The translations under genes and the position numbers were made by a program. The notes beneath the pieces were generated by a model. The model worked only from the letters and a program-made list of their open reading frames with translations, was not told where the DNA came from and searched no databases. A DNA stretch of 64,000 nt from NCBI RefSeq assembly GCF_009363275.1, contig NZ_CP045324.1, positions 620,001-684,000 of the forward strand, written 5' to 3'. Numbering within the stretch: the stretch's first letter is position 1; the number at the start of each line of letters is the position of its first letter. Source of the stretch: Marinobacter sp. THAF197a (GTDB taxonomy: Bacteria; Pseudomonadota; Gammaproteobacteria; Pseudomonadales; Oleiphilaceae). Below, in pieces: positions 34,167 to 43,329 of this stretch.

Positions 34167-35108
34167 ATGATTGTCGTCACTGGCGGTGCCGGTTTCATTG
34201 GAGCCAACATTATTCACGCCCTTAACCTGCGTGGCGAAACCGATATTCTGGTGGTGGACGATCTGACCGACGGCACCCGTTTTCGGAATCTGGCGGAGCT
34301 GGATGTTACCGATTACATGGACAAGGGTGAGTTTCTGGAGCGGGTGAAAGCCAACGATTTGCCCATGGGTATCCGTGCTGTATTCCATGAAGGCGCCTGC
34401 TCAGACACCACCGAGTGGGACGGCAAGTTCATGATGGAGAACAACTACACCTACTCCAAGGTGTTGTTGCACTGGTGCCTTGATCGCAAGGTGCCGTTCC
34501 TCTATGCATCCAGCGCGGCGGTCTATGGTGCCAGTGACGAATTCCGCGAAGAGCGCGAGTGCGAACGACCGCTTAACGTTTACGGTTATTCCAAGTGGCA
34601 GTTTGACCAGTATGTGCGAAAGATCCTGCCCTCCGCCCGCAGCCAGATTGTTGGTTTTCGATACTTCAACGTGTATGGCCCGAGGGAGCAGCACAAAGGC
34701 AAGATGGCTTCCGTTGCCTATCACCTGCACGAGCAGATCAAGGCCGGCCAGAACCCCAAGCTGTTCGAGGGGTGGGATGGCTACTCTGATGGTGGTCAGC
34801 AGCGGGATTTCGTGTACGTGGAGGATGTCTGCAAGGTTAACCTCTGGTTCTACGACAACCCCGAACAGTCCGGCATTTTCAACCTGGGTACAGGGCGCGC
34901 CCAGTCGTTTCTGGATGTGGCTCAGGCTGTTATCCGCTACCACGGCAAGGGCAGTGTTGAGTTCATTCCCTTCCCGGATGAGCTGAAAGGGCGCTATCAG
35001 AGCTTTACCCAGGCCGATATTACCGCTTTGCGTGATGTTGGCTACACTGCTGAGTTTGCTGATGTGGCCAGTGGTGTAGAGAGCTATCTGGCCTGGCTGG
35101 ACCGATGA
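34167..35108 (+). CDS. hldD: ADP-L-glycero-D-manno-heptose 6-epimerase
   Basis: This enzyme performs the last step of ADP-heptose synthesis. The 313-residue short-chain dehydrogenase-type protein has the NADP-binding VVTGGAGFIGANI at its N-terminus and FHEGACSDTTEWDGKFMMENNY. The active-site pattern is YASSAAVYG, with YGYSKWQFDQYV supplying the catalytic Tyr-x-x-x-Lys, and KMASVAYHLHEQIKAG occurs later. The start is preceded by AGGAG. The stop overlaps the waaF start by four bases, linking nucleotide-sugar supply to its user. Confidence 0.97.
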   Translation: MIVVTGGAGFIGANIIHALNLRGETDILVVDDLTDGTRFRNLAELDVTDYMDKGEFLERVKANDLPMGIRAVFHEGACSDTTEWDGKFMMENNYTYSKVLLHWCLDRKVPFLYASSAAVYGASDEFREERECERPLNVYGYSKWQFDQYVRKILPSARSQIVGFRYFNVYGPREQHKGKMASVAYHLHEQIKAGQNPKLFEGWDGYSDGGQQRDFVYVEDVCKVNLWFYDNPEQSGIFNLGTGRAQSFLDVAQAVIRYHGKGSVEFIPFPDELKGRYQSFTQADITALRDVGYTAEFADVASGVESYLAWLDR

Positions 35109-36112
35109 AATACCTGGTGGTAGGGCCGTCCTGGGTGGGTGACATGGTCATGGCCCAGGCACTGTTCATGTCCCTCAAACAACAGGACCCGCAAGCAGAA
35201 ATCGACGTGCTGGCTCCCGGGTGGTCGCTCCCGATCATCGCCCGTATGCCTGAGGTCAACACAGGCATTGCGGCACCCTGGAAAAGTGGTGAGCTGGCCC
35301 TGAAGGCTCAGTGGCGACTGGCCAGAATGCTAAAAGGGTATGATAAAGCCATTGTCCTGCCGCGTTCGTTCAAGTCCTCTTTGATCCCTTTCTTTGCAGG
35401 CATTCCCGAGAGGGTTGGTTTCAGTGGGGAAGGACGCTCGATTCTGTTGACCGATGCCCGGCGCAGACACCCGACTCGAGACGGCTCTACCATCACCGAT
35501 AAAACCGTGTGGCGTTACATGGGGCTTGGGGCCAGCAAGGCGGATTACGAAACCTATCAGTTTGATGTGCCACAACCGGCACTGACGATTAACAAGACAA
35601 ACCTGAACGACGTGATGTGCAAGCTGGGCCTGGACCCGGAACGCCCCGCCATTGCCATCTGCCCTGGTGCGGAGTTCGGCCCAGCAAAGCAGTGGCCTCT
35701 TGAAAGCCACCGGGCGCTAGCCGAAAAACTGGTGCAGCAGGGTTTTCAAGTCTGGGTTATGGGCGGTCCGAAAGATGTGGAGCCGGGTGACCAGATTGCC
35801 AATGGTCAGGAAGGCGTATTCAATCTTTGTGGCAAAACCCGCCTTGAAGATACCGTGGACCTGTTCAGTCATTGCCGCAAAGTGGTCAGTCACGATTCCG
35901 GCTTGATGCACGTGGCCGCCGCTTCTGGCGCTGATGTGGTTGCCATCTACGGTTCCACCAGCCCGGATTTCACACCTCCGCTGACGGATAAGGCGACGAT
36001 TGTCCGGCATCCGGTGGAGTGTAGTCCCTGCTTTGAGCGGACCTGCCGTTTTGGTCATTACAATTGCTTGACCGGTATTTCCGTGCAGCGGGTTCTGGAG
36101 GCTTGCCAGTGA
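35105..36112 (+). CDS. waaF: ADP-heptose:LPS heptosyltransferase II
   Basis: WaaF adds the second heptose to the LPS inner core. This 335-residue GT9 enzyme begins MKYLVVGPSWVGDMVMAQALF. It has ICPGAEFGPAKQWP, VSHDSGLMHVAAASG and the WaaF-specific C-terminus CSPCFERTCRFGHYNCL. It lies between hldD and a GT2 gene, with ATGA and GTGA overlaps on both sides, so the three form one plus-strand operon. Confidence 0.95.
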   Translation: MKYLVVGPSWVGDMVMAQALFMSLKQQDPQAEIDVLAPGWSLPIIARMPEVNTGIAAPWKSGELALKAQWRLARMLKGYDKAIVLPRSFKSSLIPFFAGIPERVGFSGEGRSILLTDARRRHPTRDGSTITDKTVWRYMGLGASKADYETYQFDVPQPALTINKTNLNDVMCKLGLDPERPAIAICPGAEFGPAKQWPLESHRALAEKLVQQGFQVWVMGGPKDVEPGDQIANGQEGVFNLCGKTRLEDTVDLFSHCRKVVSHDSGLMHVAAASGADVVAIYGSTSPDFTPPLTDKATIVRHPVECSPCFERTCRFGHYNCLTGISVQRVLEACQ

Positions 36113-36858
36113 AACTCAGCGCGGTACTGATCACTAAGAACGCAGGGCCTGAGTTTGCCAACTGCTTGGAGAGTTTGGCTTTTGCCGATGAGATTGTAGT
36201 GCTGGACTCCGGCTCTACAGACGATACGCTGGCCGTCGCCGAGCAATTCGGGGCGCGCATTTTCCAATCGGACGACTGGCCAGGCTTCGGTCCGCAGCGT
36301 CAGAGGGCCCAAAGCCACGCGCTGGGCGAGTGGTTGTTCTGGATCGATACCGACGAAGTGGTCACCCCTGAGCTGGCCTCATCCATTCAGCGCGCCATCG
36401 AACAGGCTCCGGCGAAGAAGGTGTTTCAGGTAAAGCGGTTGTCGTGGTTTTTTGGCCGTTTCATCCGGCACTCTGGCTGGTATCCCGATAAAGTAGTGCG
36501 GTTGTACCGCCGTGAAGAATTCGGTTATGACGATGCTCTGGTGCATGAAAAGGTACACTGCCCAGGCGCCAGCGTGGAGACATTGGACGGGGATTTACTG
36601 CACTATACCGCGACCAATTTCCCGGATTACATGGCGAAATCCGTCCGTTATGCAGAGGATTGGGCCGAGGGGCGGGCCCGCCGTGGCAAGAAAGCATCAC
36701 TGTTCTCTGCCTGTACCCACAGCCTGGGAGCGTTTGTCCGGAAGTATCTCGTCCAGAGAGGGTTTCTGGACGGCCGGCATGGGTTTTTGCTGGCCGTCAC
36801 CACCGCCATTTATGTGTTCAACAAATACGCAGCGCTCTGGATTAAAACTCGCCGTTGA
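36109..36858 (+). CDS. Glycosyltransferase family 2, WaaE/KdtX-like
   Basis: This 249-residue GT-A enzyme is probably an LPS core beta-glucosyltransferase. It begins KLSAVLITKNAGPEFANCLESL and has VVLDSGSTDDTLAVAEQFGA, the metal-binding LFWIDTDEV, and WFFGRFIRHSGWYPDKVVRLYRR, all typical of WaaE. A hydrophobic C-terminal segment suggests membrane contact. The GTG at 36109 overlaps the waaF stop. The longer frame from 36064 would run through waaF and is not used. Its 3' end overlaps that of the following minus-strand GT4 gene by 17 bases. Confidence 0.88.
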   Translation: MKLSAVLITKNAGPEFANCLESLAFADEIVVLDSGSTDDTLAVAEQFGARIFQSDDWPGFGPQRQRAQSHALGEWLFWIDTDEVVTPELASSIQRAIEQAPAKKVFQVKRLSWFFGRFIRHSGWYPDKVVRLYRREEFGYDDALVHEKVHCPGASVETLDGDLLHYTATNFPDYMAKSVRYAEDWAEGRARRGKKASLFSACTHSLGAFVRKYLVQRGFLDGRHGFLLAVTTAIYVFNKYAALWIKTRR

Positions 36859-37936
36859 CGGTTTCGTTCAGTACCTTCAACAGGGCTTCAGACGACTGCT
36901 GTACATGAAAGTGCGACGCGATCCGTTTTTGGGCAAGTTCGCCCATATTTGCGCATAGCTCAGGGGATTCATGCAGCTTTTGGATACCTGCCGCAATTTC
37001 TTCAGCGCTACCGGGCGTTACGCGTACACCGGATACGCCATCTTCAATGAGCTCCGCACTTCCTCCGGTATCGCTGACGATTGGAGCAACGCCGTAGGCC
37101 ATCGCTTCAATCACCGTTTTTGGAAGCCCCTCTCGTTTGGTTGAAGCCAGCACGGATACCTGGCAGGACGCAATGATGGCCGGCGCGTCTTTTCTGAATC
37201 CAGTCAGGTGAATTCTGTCGGCCATCGGGCTGGCCTGGATTAGAGCCTGAACCTCTGGATTGTCCATTCCCCGGCCCACGAGCAATAGGTGGATGTTGCT
37301 GTCCGAGGGTAAAAGGTGTGTGGCTTTCAGCAGAATTGGCAGTCCTTTTCTGGGGCGGATATTTGCCACCGACCCAACCACAAAGGCGCCATCCGGTACG
37401 CCGAATTGTTTGAGGTCTACCTGAGTATCCTGGTACCAGTCGAGATCGTGGCCTTTATAGACCGTACAAACTTTGTCTTTGTTGCCCCAGACGTGCTTTT
37501 GTAGGTCATCGCGGGTTGCTTTGGAAACGCAGATAATTCGATCCACCCGTGGGCTTAAGTGGGTCAGGTAGCCACTTGGGTCCCAGCGGCTGATATTGCC
37601 GGTTTGGCCTCGATAGGTCATAACTTTGACTGGCAGGCCGATTGCCGCAAGGTTGGTGTTAGCGATGGCTTTGTTGTTAAAGCAGTACACTGCGTCAAAC
37701 TTGCCTTCGATCAGGAGGTGACGAATTCGACGAATGGCTTCAGGCTCTATTTTCTTTCGGGGATGGAAACCGTGTACCTTGATGCCGTTTTCTTCAAAAC
37801 GGGAACGGTACTCCGCATCCGGTTGTGTCATCAGCTCAACTTCGACACCCAATTTTGCCAGCCCGATCAGCATTTCCGCTTCTGGCCGAACAGAGTTCCA
37901 AGTATCTACATAGGAGCTGATTACAAGTAGCTTCAC
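36842..37936 (-). CDS. Glycosyltransferase family 4 (LPS core)
   Basis: This 364-residue GT-B enzyme begins MKLLVISSYVDTWNSVRPEAEML. The C-terminal half has VGSVANIRPRKGLPILLKA (start of the nucleotide-sugar domain) and STKREGLPKTVIEAMAYGVAPIVSD, containing the EX7E motif. The donor and acceptor sugars are unknown. It stands alone on the minus strand between two plus-strand transferase genes. Its end overlaps the WaaE-like gene tail-to-tail, and its start is 70 bases from a divergent GT4. Confidence 0.85.
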   Translation of the reverse strand: MKLLVISSYVDTWNSVRPEAEMLIGLAKLGVEVELMTQPDAEYRSRFEENGIKVHGFHPRKKIEPEAIRRIRHLLIEGKFDAVYCFNNKAIANTNLAAIGLPVKVMTYRGQTGNISRWDPSGYLTHLSPRVDRIICVSKATRDDLQKHVWGNKDKVCTVYKGHDLDWYQDTQVDLKQFGVPDGAFVVGSVANIRPRKGLPILLKATHLLPSDSNIHLLLVGRGMDNPEVQALIQASPMADRIHLTGFRKDAPAIIASCQVSVLASTKREGLPKTVIEAMAYGVAPIVSDTGGSAELIEDGVSGVRVTPGSAEEIAAGIQKLHESPELCANMGELAQKRIASHFHVQQSSEALLKVLNETVNGEF

Positions 37937-38006
37937 AGTGTTATGTCCTTTTCATGGTCGATCTCTTACACTGCCGCCATTAAAACATCGACAGGGCCGA
38001 GTTGGT

Positions 38007-39035
38007 ATGCACATTTGCCACGTAAATCTGGCCGGAGGTTTTTCCGGTGGTGAGCGACAGACCGTAAACCTGATTCGGGAGCTGGCGAAGCGCGGCATTC
38101 AGCAAACGCTGGTGGCCAAGCCGGGGAGTCGTCTATGGGCAGAGCTGGAAAGCATCCAATCGCTCGGTAGGCGAGAGACTGCACATTTTCTGCTGGGCCA
38201 CGGCAAGGGGGATTGGGACCTCGTTCATTGCCACGACGGTAAATCAGTCTACTGGGCCTGGATTGAGTCCCGCCTGCGTAGAACGCCTTACGTCGTCACA
38301 CGGCGAGTCGATAATCCCATCGGAACCGGGCGCCTGACGTCTGCGGCCTACGGCGGAGCCTCGACCGTCGCCTGCCTCAGTTCCGCCATTGAATCTGTTG
38401 TACAACAGCGACTGGGCTGTGTGGACACTGTCATCATTCCGTCGAGTTTCTCAGGCTTTCCCGCCGCACCAGACGCCGTCGAAGCTATCCGGCAACAGTA
38501 TCCTGCCAAACGCCTGGTTGGCCAGGTGGGGCGCCTCCTGAAGCACAAGGGTTATCACATCACGATTGAGGCAGCGCGTTTGCTGGGCAACCTCAGGCCA
38601 GACGTGCAGTTCATTTTCCTGGGAGAAGGGCCAGATGAACAGTGGCTCAAGTCCCTGGCACAGGGTTTGCCCAACGTCAGTTTTCTGGGGCATAAAGATA
38701 ACGTCGGGGATTGGTTGGCAGCTCTGGATGTCTTCGTGTTCCCCTCACTCTCCGAGGGGCTTGGCTCAACGATTCTTGAGGCCATGCAACATCATGTGCC
38801 GGTGGTTGGGGCCAAAGCCGGAGGCATTCCTGATCTGATCTCCGATAAAGCGAATGGTCTTCTGGTATCTCCGGGTGACCCGGAGGCTTTGGCTTCGGCG
38901 ATTCAGTTTATCCTCGATAACCCAGAGCAGGCCGCCGCTTTCGCAGACGCTGCCCAGGCTGGATTAACAGCGTTTAGCCCTGCATCGGTAGCGGAGCGTT
39001 ACCTGGGACTCTACTCCGCAACCTTGCAATCCTAA
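38007..39035 (+). CDS. Glycosyltransferase family 4 (LPS core)
   Basis: This 342-residue GT-B enzyme begins MHICHVNLAGGFSGGERQTVNLIREL, the nucleotide-free N-domain with the glycine-rich start. The C-domain has GQVGRLLKHKGYHITIEAARLL, FIFLGEGPDEQWL and FPSLSEGLGSTILEAMQHHVPVVG, with the EX7E residues. I chose the ATG at 38007 because homology of the fold starts there; the frame is open back to 37938. It is divergent from the preceding GT4 with about 70 bases between, and convergent with the acyltransferase gene. Confidence 0.85.
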   Translation: MHICHVNLAGGFSGGERQTVNLIRELAKRGIQQTLVAKPGSRLWAELESIQSLGRRETAHFLLGHGKGDWDLVHCHDGKSVYWAWIESRLRRTPYVVTRRVDNPIGTGRLTSAAYGGASTVACLSSAIESVVQQRLGCVDTVIIPSSFSGFPAAPDAVEAIRQQYPAKRLVGQVGRLLKHKGYHITIEAARLLGNLRPDVQFIFLGEGPDEQWLKSLAQGLPNVSFLGHKDNVGDWLAALDVFVFPSLSEGLGSTILEAMQHHVPVVGAKAGGIPDLISDKANGLLVSPGDPEALASAIQFILDNPEQAAAFADAAQAGLTAFSPASVAERYLGLYSATLQS

Positions 39036-39058
39036 GGGAGTTCCCGGCAGCCGGGCGG

Positions 39059-39967
39059 TTAGTCGCAAATTTGCCCGGGCTTATAAGGGTTCGGATTCCC
39101 CGGCGGCCGGTGCCGCATACGTTTGTACTCCCACTGGTACTGCTCAGGGGCCATTCGCACCACCTTTTCCACGGATTGATTCAAGGCGGTGGCGCCGGCC
39201 ACTGTATCGTCGGCACCAATGCCAGGCTCCGCCCGGGTGACCAGAATCTTGAAGCCTTCGCCGTTGGGCAGGCGCTCGGCGTAGGTCACCAGAACGTTGG
39301 CCCCGGTTTTCTGAACCAACTTGCCGACCAGGGTCATGGTCATCACGTCCATGCCGAAAAAGGGCGCGTAGGCGTTGGTTTTGCCGCGGGGAGACTGGTC
39401 GGGGAGAATGCCCGCTACGCCGCCTTCCTTCAAAATGCCCATCAGGCGCATCAGGCCTTTACGGTCTCCGCGTACCAGTTCGGAGCCCAGGCGCCCCCTC
39501 ACCCGAATCATGTAATCTTCGAATTCCTTGATGTGCGGAGGGCTGTATAGCGCGGCCATTTTGTAGCGGGAGGAGAAAAACAGGCCCGCCAGCTCCCAGT
39601 TGCCCAGGTGCGGTGCGAGCAGGATCAACCCCTTTCCTGTCGACAGGGCTTCGTCCACCAGTTCCAAGCCTTCCGTTTCCTTGATCAACCCGAGGCACTT
39701 ATTTACGGGCCACTCCCACATCAGTGGAATTTCCAGGGCCGTCATGCCGGTATGGGCCAGGGAGTCTCTGGATAGTTCCCTGCGCTGCTCTTCGGTGAGT
39801 TCCGGTAGGCAGATGTCCAGATTAATGTCGGTGATCTTCTTTGGCCTGCCGCCCAGTTTCCAGGCCAGGAGCCCCAGCCATTTGCCAATGAACTGCGCGG
39901 CTCCCAGGGGCAAATAGCTGACAATCCGCAACAGGCCGGCAATCAGGTAATACTTGAATTTGCTCAT
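39059..39967 (-). CDS. Lipid A lauroyl/myristoyl-type acyltransferase (LpxL family), first homologue
   Basis: This 302-residue late acyltransferase of the LpxL/LpxM/LpxP family adds secondary acyl chains to Kdo-lipid IVA at the inner membrane. It has one N-terminal membrane segment (about 8-36), the catalytic HLGNWE (HX4E) near residue 118, then RGDRKGLMRLM and GILPDQSPRGKTNAYAPFFG. It overlaps the upstream manC stop by four bases. A second family member is encoded at 45398-46354. Which acyl chain and position each uses cannot be told from sequence. Confidence 0.9.
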   Translation of the reverse strand: MSKFKYYLIAGLLRIVSYLPLGAAQFIGKWLGLLAWKLGGRPKKITDINLDICLPELTEEQRRELSRDSLAHTGMTALEIPLMWEWPVNKCLGLIKETEGLELVDEALSTGKGLILLAPHLGNWELAGLFFSSRYKMAALYSPPHIKEFEDYMIRVRGRLGSELVRGDRKGLMRLMGILKEGGVAGILPDQSPRGKTNAYAPFFGMDVMTMTLVGKLVQKTGANVLVTYAERLPNGEGFKILVTRAEPGIGADDTVAGATALNQSVEKVVRMAPEQYQWEYKRMRHRPPGNPNPYKPGQICD

Positions 39968-41382
39968 GATCTGCCGTACCGGTCCTCAAATCGTACAATG
40001 TCATCTTCGCCCAGATAGGATCCGGACTGCACTTCAATCAGTTCCAGATCAATAACGCCGGGGTTTTCAAGGCAATGGATCTGGCCGACCGGTATGTAAG
40101 TGGACTGGTTTTCGGTCACCAGGTACGACTCCTGGCCATTGGTTACCTTTGCGGTGCCGCTGACAACAATCCAGTGTTCTGCCCGGTGGTGGTGCATCTG
40201 GACAGACAGCTTGGCGCCGGGCTTCACGGTGATGCGTTTCACCTGGTAGCGGTGGCCGTTATCGATGGAATCATATACACCCCAGGGCCGGTAGACTTCC
40301 CGGTGATTCATGTGCTCGTGTCGACCATCATTCTTGATGCATTCAACCACCTTTTTGACATCCTGGACCTGATCTTTGTGGGCGACCAGCAAGGCGTCTT
40401 TGGTTTCAATGATTACAAGGTCTTTCACGCCAACCGTGGCCACAAGGCGGCTGTCTGCCCGGACCAGAGTGCTCTCTGTGTTGTGGGCAATGACATCACC
40501 GCTGAAGGCGTTTCCGCAGCTGTCTTTCTCGGAAACTTCCCATAAGGCGGACCAGGAGCCGATATCGCTCCAGCCTGCATCGAGCGCCACCACGGCGGCG
40601 TTGTCGGTCTTTTCCATCACGGCGTAATCGATGGAATCTTCCGGGCACTCGGCGAATACGCTTTCATTCACGCGGGTGAAGTGCAGATCCTCGCTGGCGT
40701 CGTCCAGTGCTGCCTCGCAGATGGCGACAATGTCCGGGCGGTGTTTCTGCAGTTCCTGAAGGTAGGTGCGGGCGCCGAACAGAAACATGCCGCTGTTCCA
40801 GAGGTAATCACCGGAAGCGAAGTATTCCTCTGCGGTTTTCTGGTCGGGCTTCTCTACAAACCGGCTGACGCTGAAACAGTTATCGGCCAATTTCGGGCCT
40901 TGCTGTATGTAGCCGTAACCGGTTTCCGCATGGCCGGGCACTATGCCGAAGTTCACCAGCTTGTCCTGCTGTGCCAGGGGAATGGCGTTCTGGATGCCGC
41001 TCTGGAACGCAGCGATGTCTTTGATCAAGTGGTCTGCGGCCAGAACCAGCATCAGCGGGTTCTGGTTTTCATCGATGTTCTTGACCAGTTGCAGGGCTGC
41101 CAGAGCGATGGCCGGTGCCGTGTTGCGCCCACAGGGCTCCAGAATAATTCGGGCATCTTTATAGCCCGCCTGGCGCATTTGCTCGGCCGCCAGAAAGCGG
41201 TGGTCTTCGTTGCAGATCAGGAGTGGATCGGCGGATTCCATGCCATCCAGCCGGGCCACGGTCAGCTGCAGCATGGATAGATGTTGGTCCGTCAGTTTCA
41301 GGAACTGCTTGGGGTTCAGTTGCCTGGATAACGGCCAAAGGCGAGAGCCGGTGCCTCCGGCCATAATGACGGGGTGAATCAT
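39964..41382 (-). CDS. manC: Mannose-1-phosphate guanylyltransferase / mannose-6-phosphate isomerase
   Basis: This protein supplies GDP-mannose. The 472-residue bifunctional type II enzyme has an N-terminal GMP transferase with IMAGGTGSRLWPLSR and NPKQFLKL, VLAADHLI, FVEKPD and WNSGMFLF. A C-terminal cupin isomerase domain (about 355-472) has RPWGVYDSI, HHHRAEHWIVVSGTA and IPVGQIHCLENPG. I chose the ATG at 41382 because GGAG lies 8 bases upstream and the conserved HPVIMAGG follows; the longer frame adds 21 residues. No phosphomannomutase (ManB/AlgC) gene is in the window. It precedes the LpxL homologue with a four-base overlap. Confidence 0.94.
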   Translation of the reverse strand: MIHPVIMAGGTGSRLWPLSRQLNPKQFLKLTDQHLSMLQLTVARLDGMESADPLLICNEDHRFLAAEQMRQAGYKDARIILEPCGRNTAPAIALAALQLVKNIDENQNPLMLVLAADHLIKDIAAFQSGIQNAIPLAQQDKLVNFGIVPGHAETGYGYIQQGPKLADNCFSVSRFVEKPDQKTAEEYFASGDYLWNSGMFLFGARTYLQELQKHRPDIVAICEAALDDASEDLHFTRVNESVFAECPEDSIDYAVMEKTDNAAVVALDAGWSDIGSWSALWEVSEKDSCGNAFSGDVIAHNTESTLVRADSRLVATVGVKDLVIIETKDALLVAHKDQVQDVKKVVECIKNDGRHEHMNHREVYRPWGVYDSIDNGHRYQVKRITVKPGAKLSVQMHHHRAEHWIVVSGTAKVTNGQESYLVTENQSTYIPVGQIHCLENPGVIDLELIEVQSGSYLGEDDIVRFEDRYGRS

Positions 41383-41501
41383 GTGTTTGCTCCACGCGTA
41401 GCTTTCGGTCAGCATTGTCCTTTTCTGATGGCTGAATATTATCACAGGTGCGCTCTCTCGGCAGTGTTTGGGGCCGAGCAGGGGCCAGTTTGCGGGTGTT
41501 T

Positions 41502-42305
41502 ATGATGAAACTGCCGTTATCGGTTTACTACATCACGTTGAATGAAGAGGAGAGGCTGCCGGAATCTCTTGAGAAGGTGAAGGACTGGGCTGATGAAATC
41601 ATCGTTGTTGATTCGGGTAGCACAGACCGAACCTGTGAGCTGGCAGAGGCCGCGGGCGCCCGAGTGGTTTATCGGGAATGGGAAGGCTTTGCGAGCCAGA
41701 AGGCCTATGCCGCCAGCCTGTGTGCGAACGACTGGGTGCTTGATCTGGATGCTGATGAAGTGCTTTCCGATACCCTGGTACGAAACATCAAGCAGCTGTT
41801 TTCCAAGCCGATCTCTCCGGATATCGCAGGCTATCGTATGCGTTGGGTTTTGTCGTCCCCCAACCCGAGGCACCCTTTTCGGCACGACAAGTCCAAGAAG
41901 ATCCTGCGGCTCTACAATCGGAAACGGGCTGCGATCCATGCGGAAAAACACAGTAACGATGACCGGCCTAGAGTGCATACAGGTAAAGTGTTGGAGCTCA
42001 ACGGCGATGTTTTGCACAGGACCTTGATCTCTCTGGAGCAGATGGAAAGAAAATACACTCAACTGTCCAGCGAGCAGGCCCGGTTCCTGTGTGAGAAGGG
42101 CCGCCGAATTTCGACCCCCCGCCTGATGGTCGAATTTCCTTTGAAGTTTCTCAAGTATTACCTGATTCACCGCCAGGTATTGAATGGCTGGTTCGGGTTC
42201 AGTGTTTCGGTAGTGGCCGCAAACCGTAATTTCATGCGATTGGCGAAGGCAAGGGAATTGCAAATGCTCGAGGGAATCAGTCGTTCCGGTGGTGAGGAGC
42301 GGTAA
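41502..42305 (+). CDS. Glycosyltransferase family 2, WaaE-like
   Basis: This 267-residue GT-A enzyme begins MMKLPLSVYYITLNEEERLPES and has IIVVDSGSTDRTCELAEAAGA and the metal motif VLDLDADEVLSDTL. It also has a basic middle region (HPFRHDKSKKILRLYNRKRAA) and a C-terminal amphipathic helix (FPLKFLKYYLIH). It resembles the other WaaE-like protein at 36109, but the C-terminus differs. It probably extends the LPS core. The start is either of two adjacent ATGs at 41502/41505. It converges with the next GT4 gene. Confidence 0.85.
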   Translation: MMKLPLSVYYITLNEEERLPESLEKVKDWADEIIVVDSGSTDRTCELAEAAGARVVYREWEGFASQKAYAASLCANDWVLDLDADEVLSDTLVRNIKQLFSKPISPDIAGYRMRWVLSSPNPRHPFRHDKSKKILRLYNRKRAAIHAEKHSNDDRPRVHTGKVLELNGDVLHRTLISLEQMERKYTQLSSEQARFLCEKGRRISTPRLMVEFPLKFLKYYLIHRQVLNGWFGFSVSVVAANRNFMRLAKARELQMLEGISRSGGEER

Positions 42306-42321
42306 GGCGCTCTCGCAGGTG

Positions 42322-43329
42322 CTATTCGGCTTGATATACTCTGACGGTTGCCTCGGCCATGCCCCTGAGCGTGAGATGAGTCTGCGCATAGTCAAAGGCT
42401 GACTGCTCTGATTCCCGGAGCCTATCCAGACCGGCAAGTGCCTTGGAGATGACGTCGGCGATAGCCGGCGCGGAAATGTCCCTGGCGAGCGCGTTTTCGG
42501 GAAGCAGGTCGATACTACCGGAAACCGGGGTTGAGACAACCGGCAGTCGCGCGATCAAGGCTTCTATCAATACGTAAGGGAATCCCTCCCGCCTTGAGCT
42601 GAGAACCATCAAGTCTGCATTGGACAATGCCGATGCCAGCGTTGTTTGGTGCCCTGCCATCGTCACCGAATGTCTTAGGCCTTCATCGTCAATCAGCCGA
42701 TGCAGGTTTCCGGCTTCAGAGCCGTCACCAAACAGTGTTAGGTGTGCCGTCGGAAAGCGCTTATGGATCAGGCTCCAGGCCTGAACGAGCATGTCGAACC
42801 CCTTTACTGGCTCCAGTCTCCCGGCAGCAATGACGTTTGTTGCTTCGGGGAGTGGATAGTTGCCATGGGGCGAATCCGGGAATTCCTTCCGGATTCCATT
42901 GTAAATCAGATGACGGGACGGGTGACTCAGGCCCTCATAGATTGACCGGCTTACGGCGATGACTTTGTCCAGCACAAGGAACGGGCGAAGGTTTGATTTG
43001 CTGCCGTGAATCGTGGCTACGGTTTGCCAGGTCTGATGAGGCAACCTGCCCAGTATGAGGGCGGCTTTATTGCCGTGGGCGTGGGCGATATCGGGAGAAA
43101 CCCGCTTCAATATCCGGGAAACGCACCAGCGAAGCCAAGGGTTGTTTCGGCTCAGCTTCATTGGGCACGGGTGAAACTCGGCGAATGGGAAGTGCGTGCG
43201 GTAGTCGGGATGGGCGACTATGTGCACCTCATGTCCGAGGCTCGTGAGGGCTTCTGCCAGGTCCGCCACATGTTTTTCCATGCCACCCCAGGCAGTACTA
43301 GGCGTTGCGAGTATCAGGGCGACCTTCAA
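42322..43329 (-). CDS. Glycosyltransferase family 4 (LPS core)
   Basis: This 335-residue GT-B enzyme begins MKVALILATPSTAWGGMEKHVADLAEAL. The C-domain has VIAAGRLEPVKGFDMLVQAW, LTLFGDGSEAGNLHRLI and SSRREGFPYVLIEALIARLPVVSTP, with the EX7E pair. The sugar is unknown. It is the last gene of a four-gene minus-strand operon (LpxL homologue, ELM1-like, GT4, GT4) and overlaps the previous GT4 gene by four bases. Confidence 0.86.
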   Translation of the reverse strand: MKVALILATPSTAWGGMEKHVADLAEALTSLGHEVHIVAHPDYRTHFPFAEFHPCPMKLSRNNPWLRWCVSRILKRVSPDIAHAHGNKAALILGRLPHQTWQTVATIHGSKSNLRPFLVLDKVIAVSRSIYEGLSHPSRHLIYNGIRKEFPDSPHGNYPLPEATNVIAAGRLEPVKGFDMLVQAWSLIHKRFPTAHLTLFGDGSEAGNLHRLIDDEGLRHSVTMAGHQTTLASALSNADLMVLSSRREGFPYVLIEALIARLPVVSTPVSGSIDLLPENALARDISAPAIADVISKALAGLDRLRESEQSAFDYAQTHLTLRGMAEATVRVYQAE

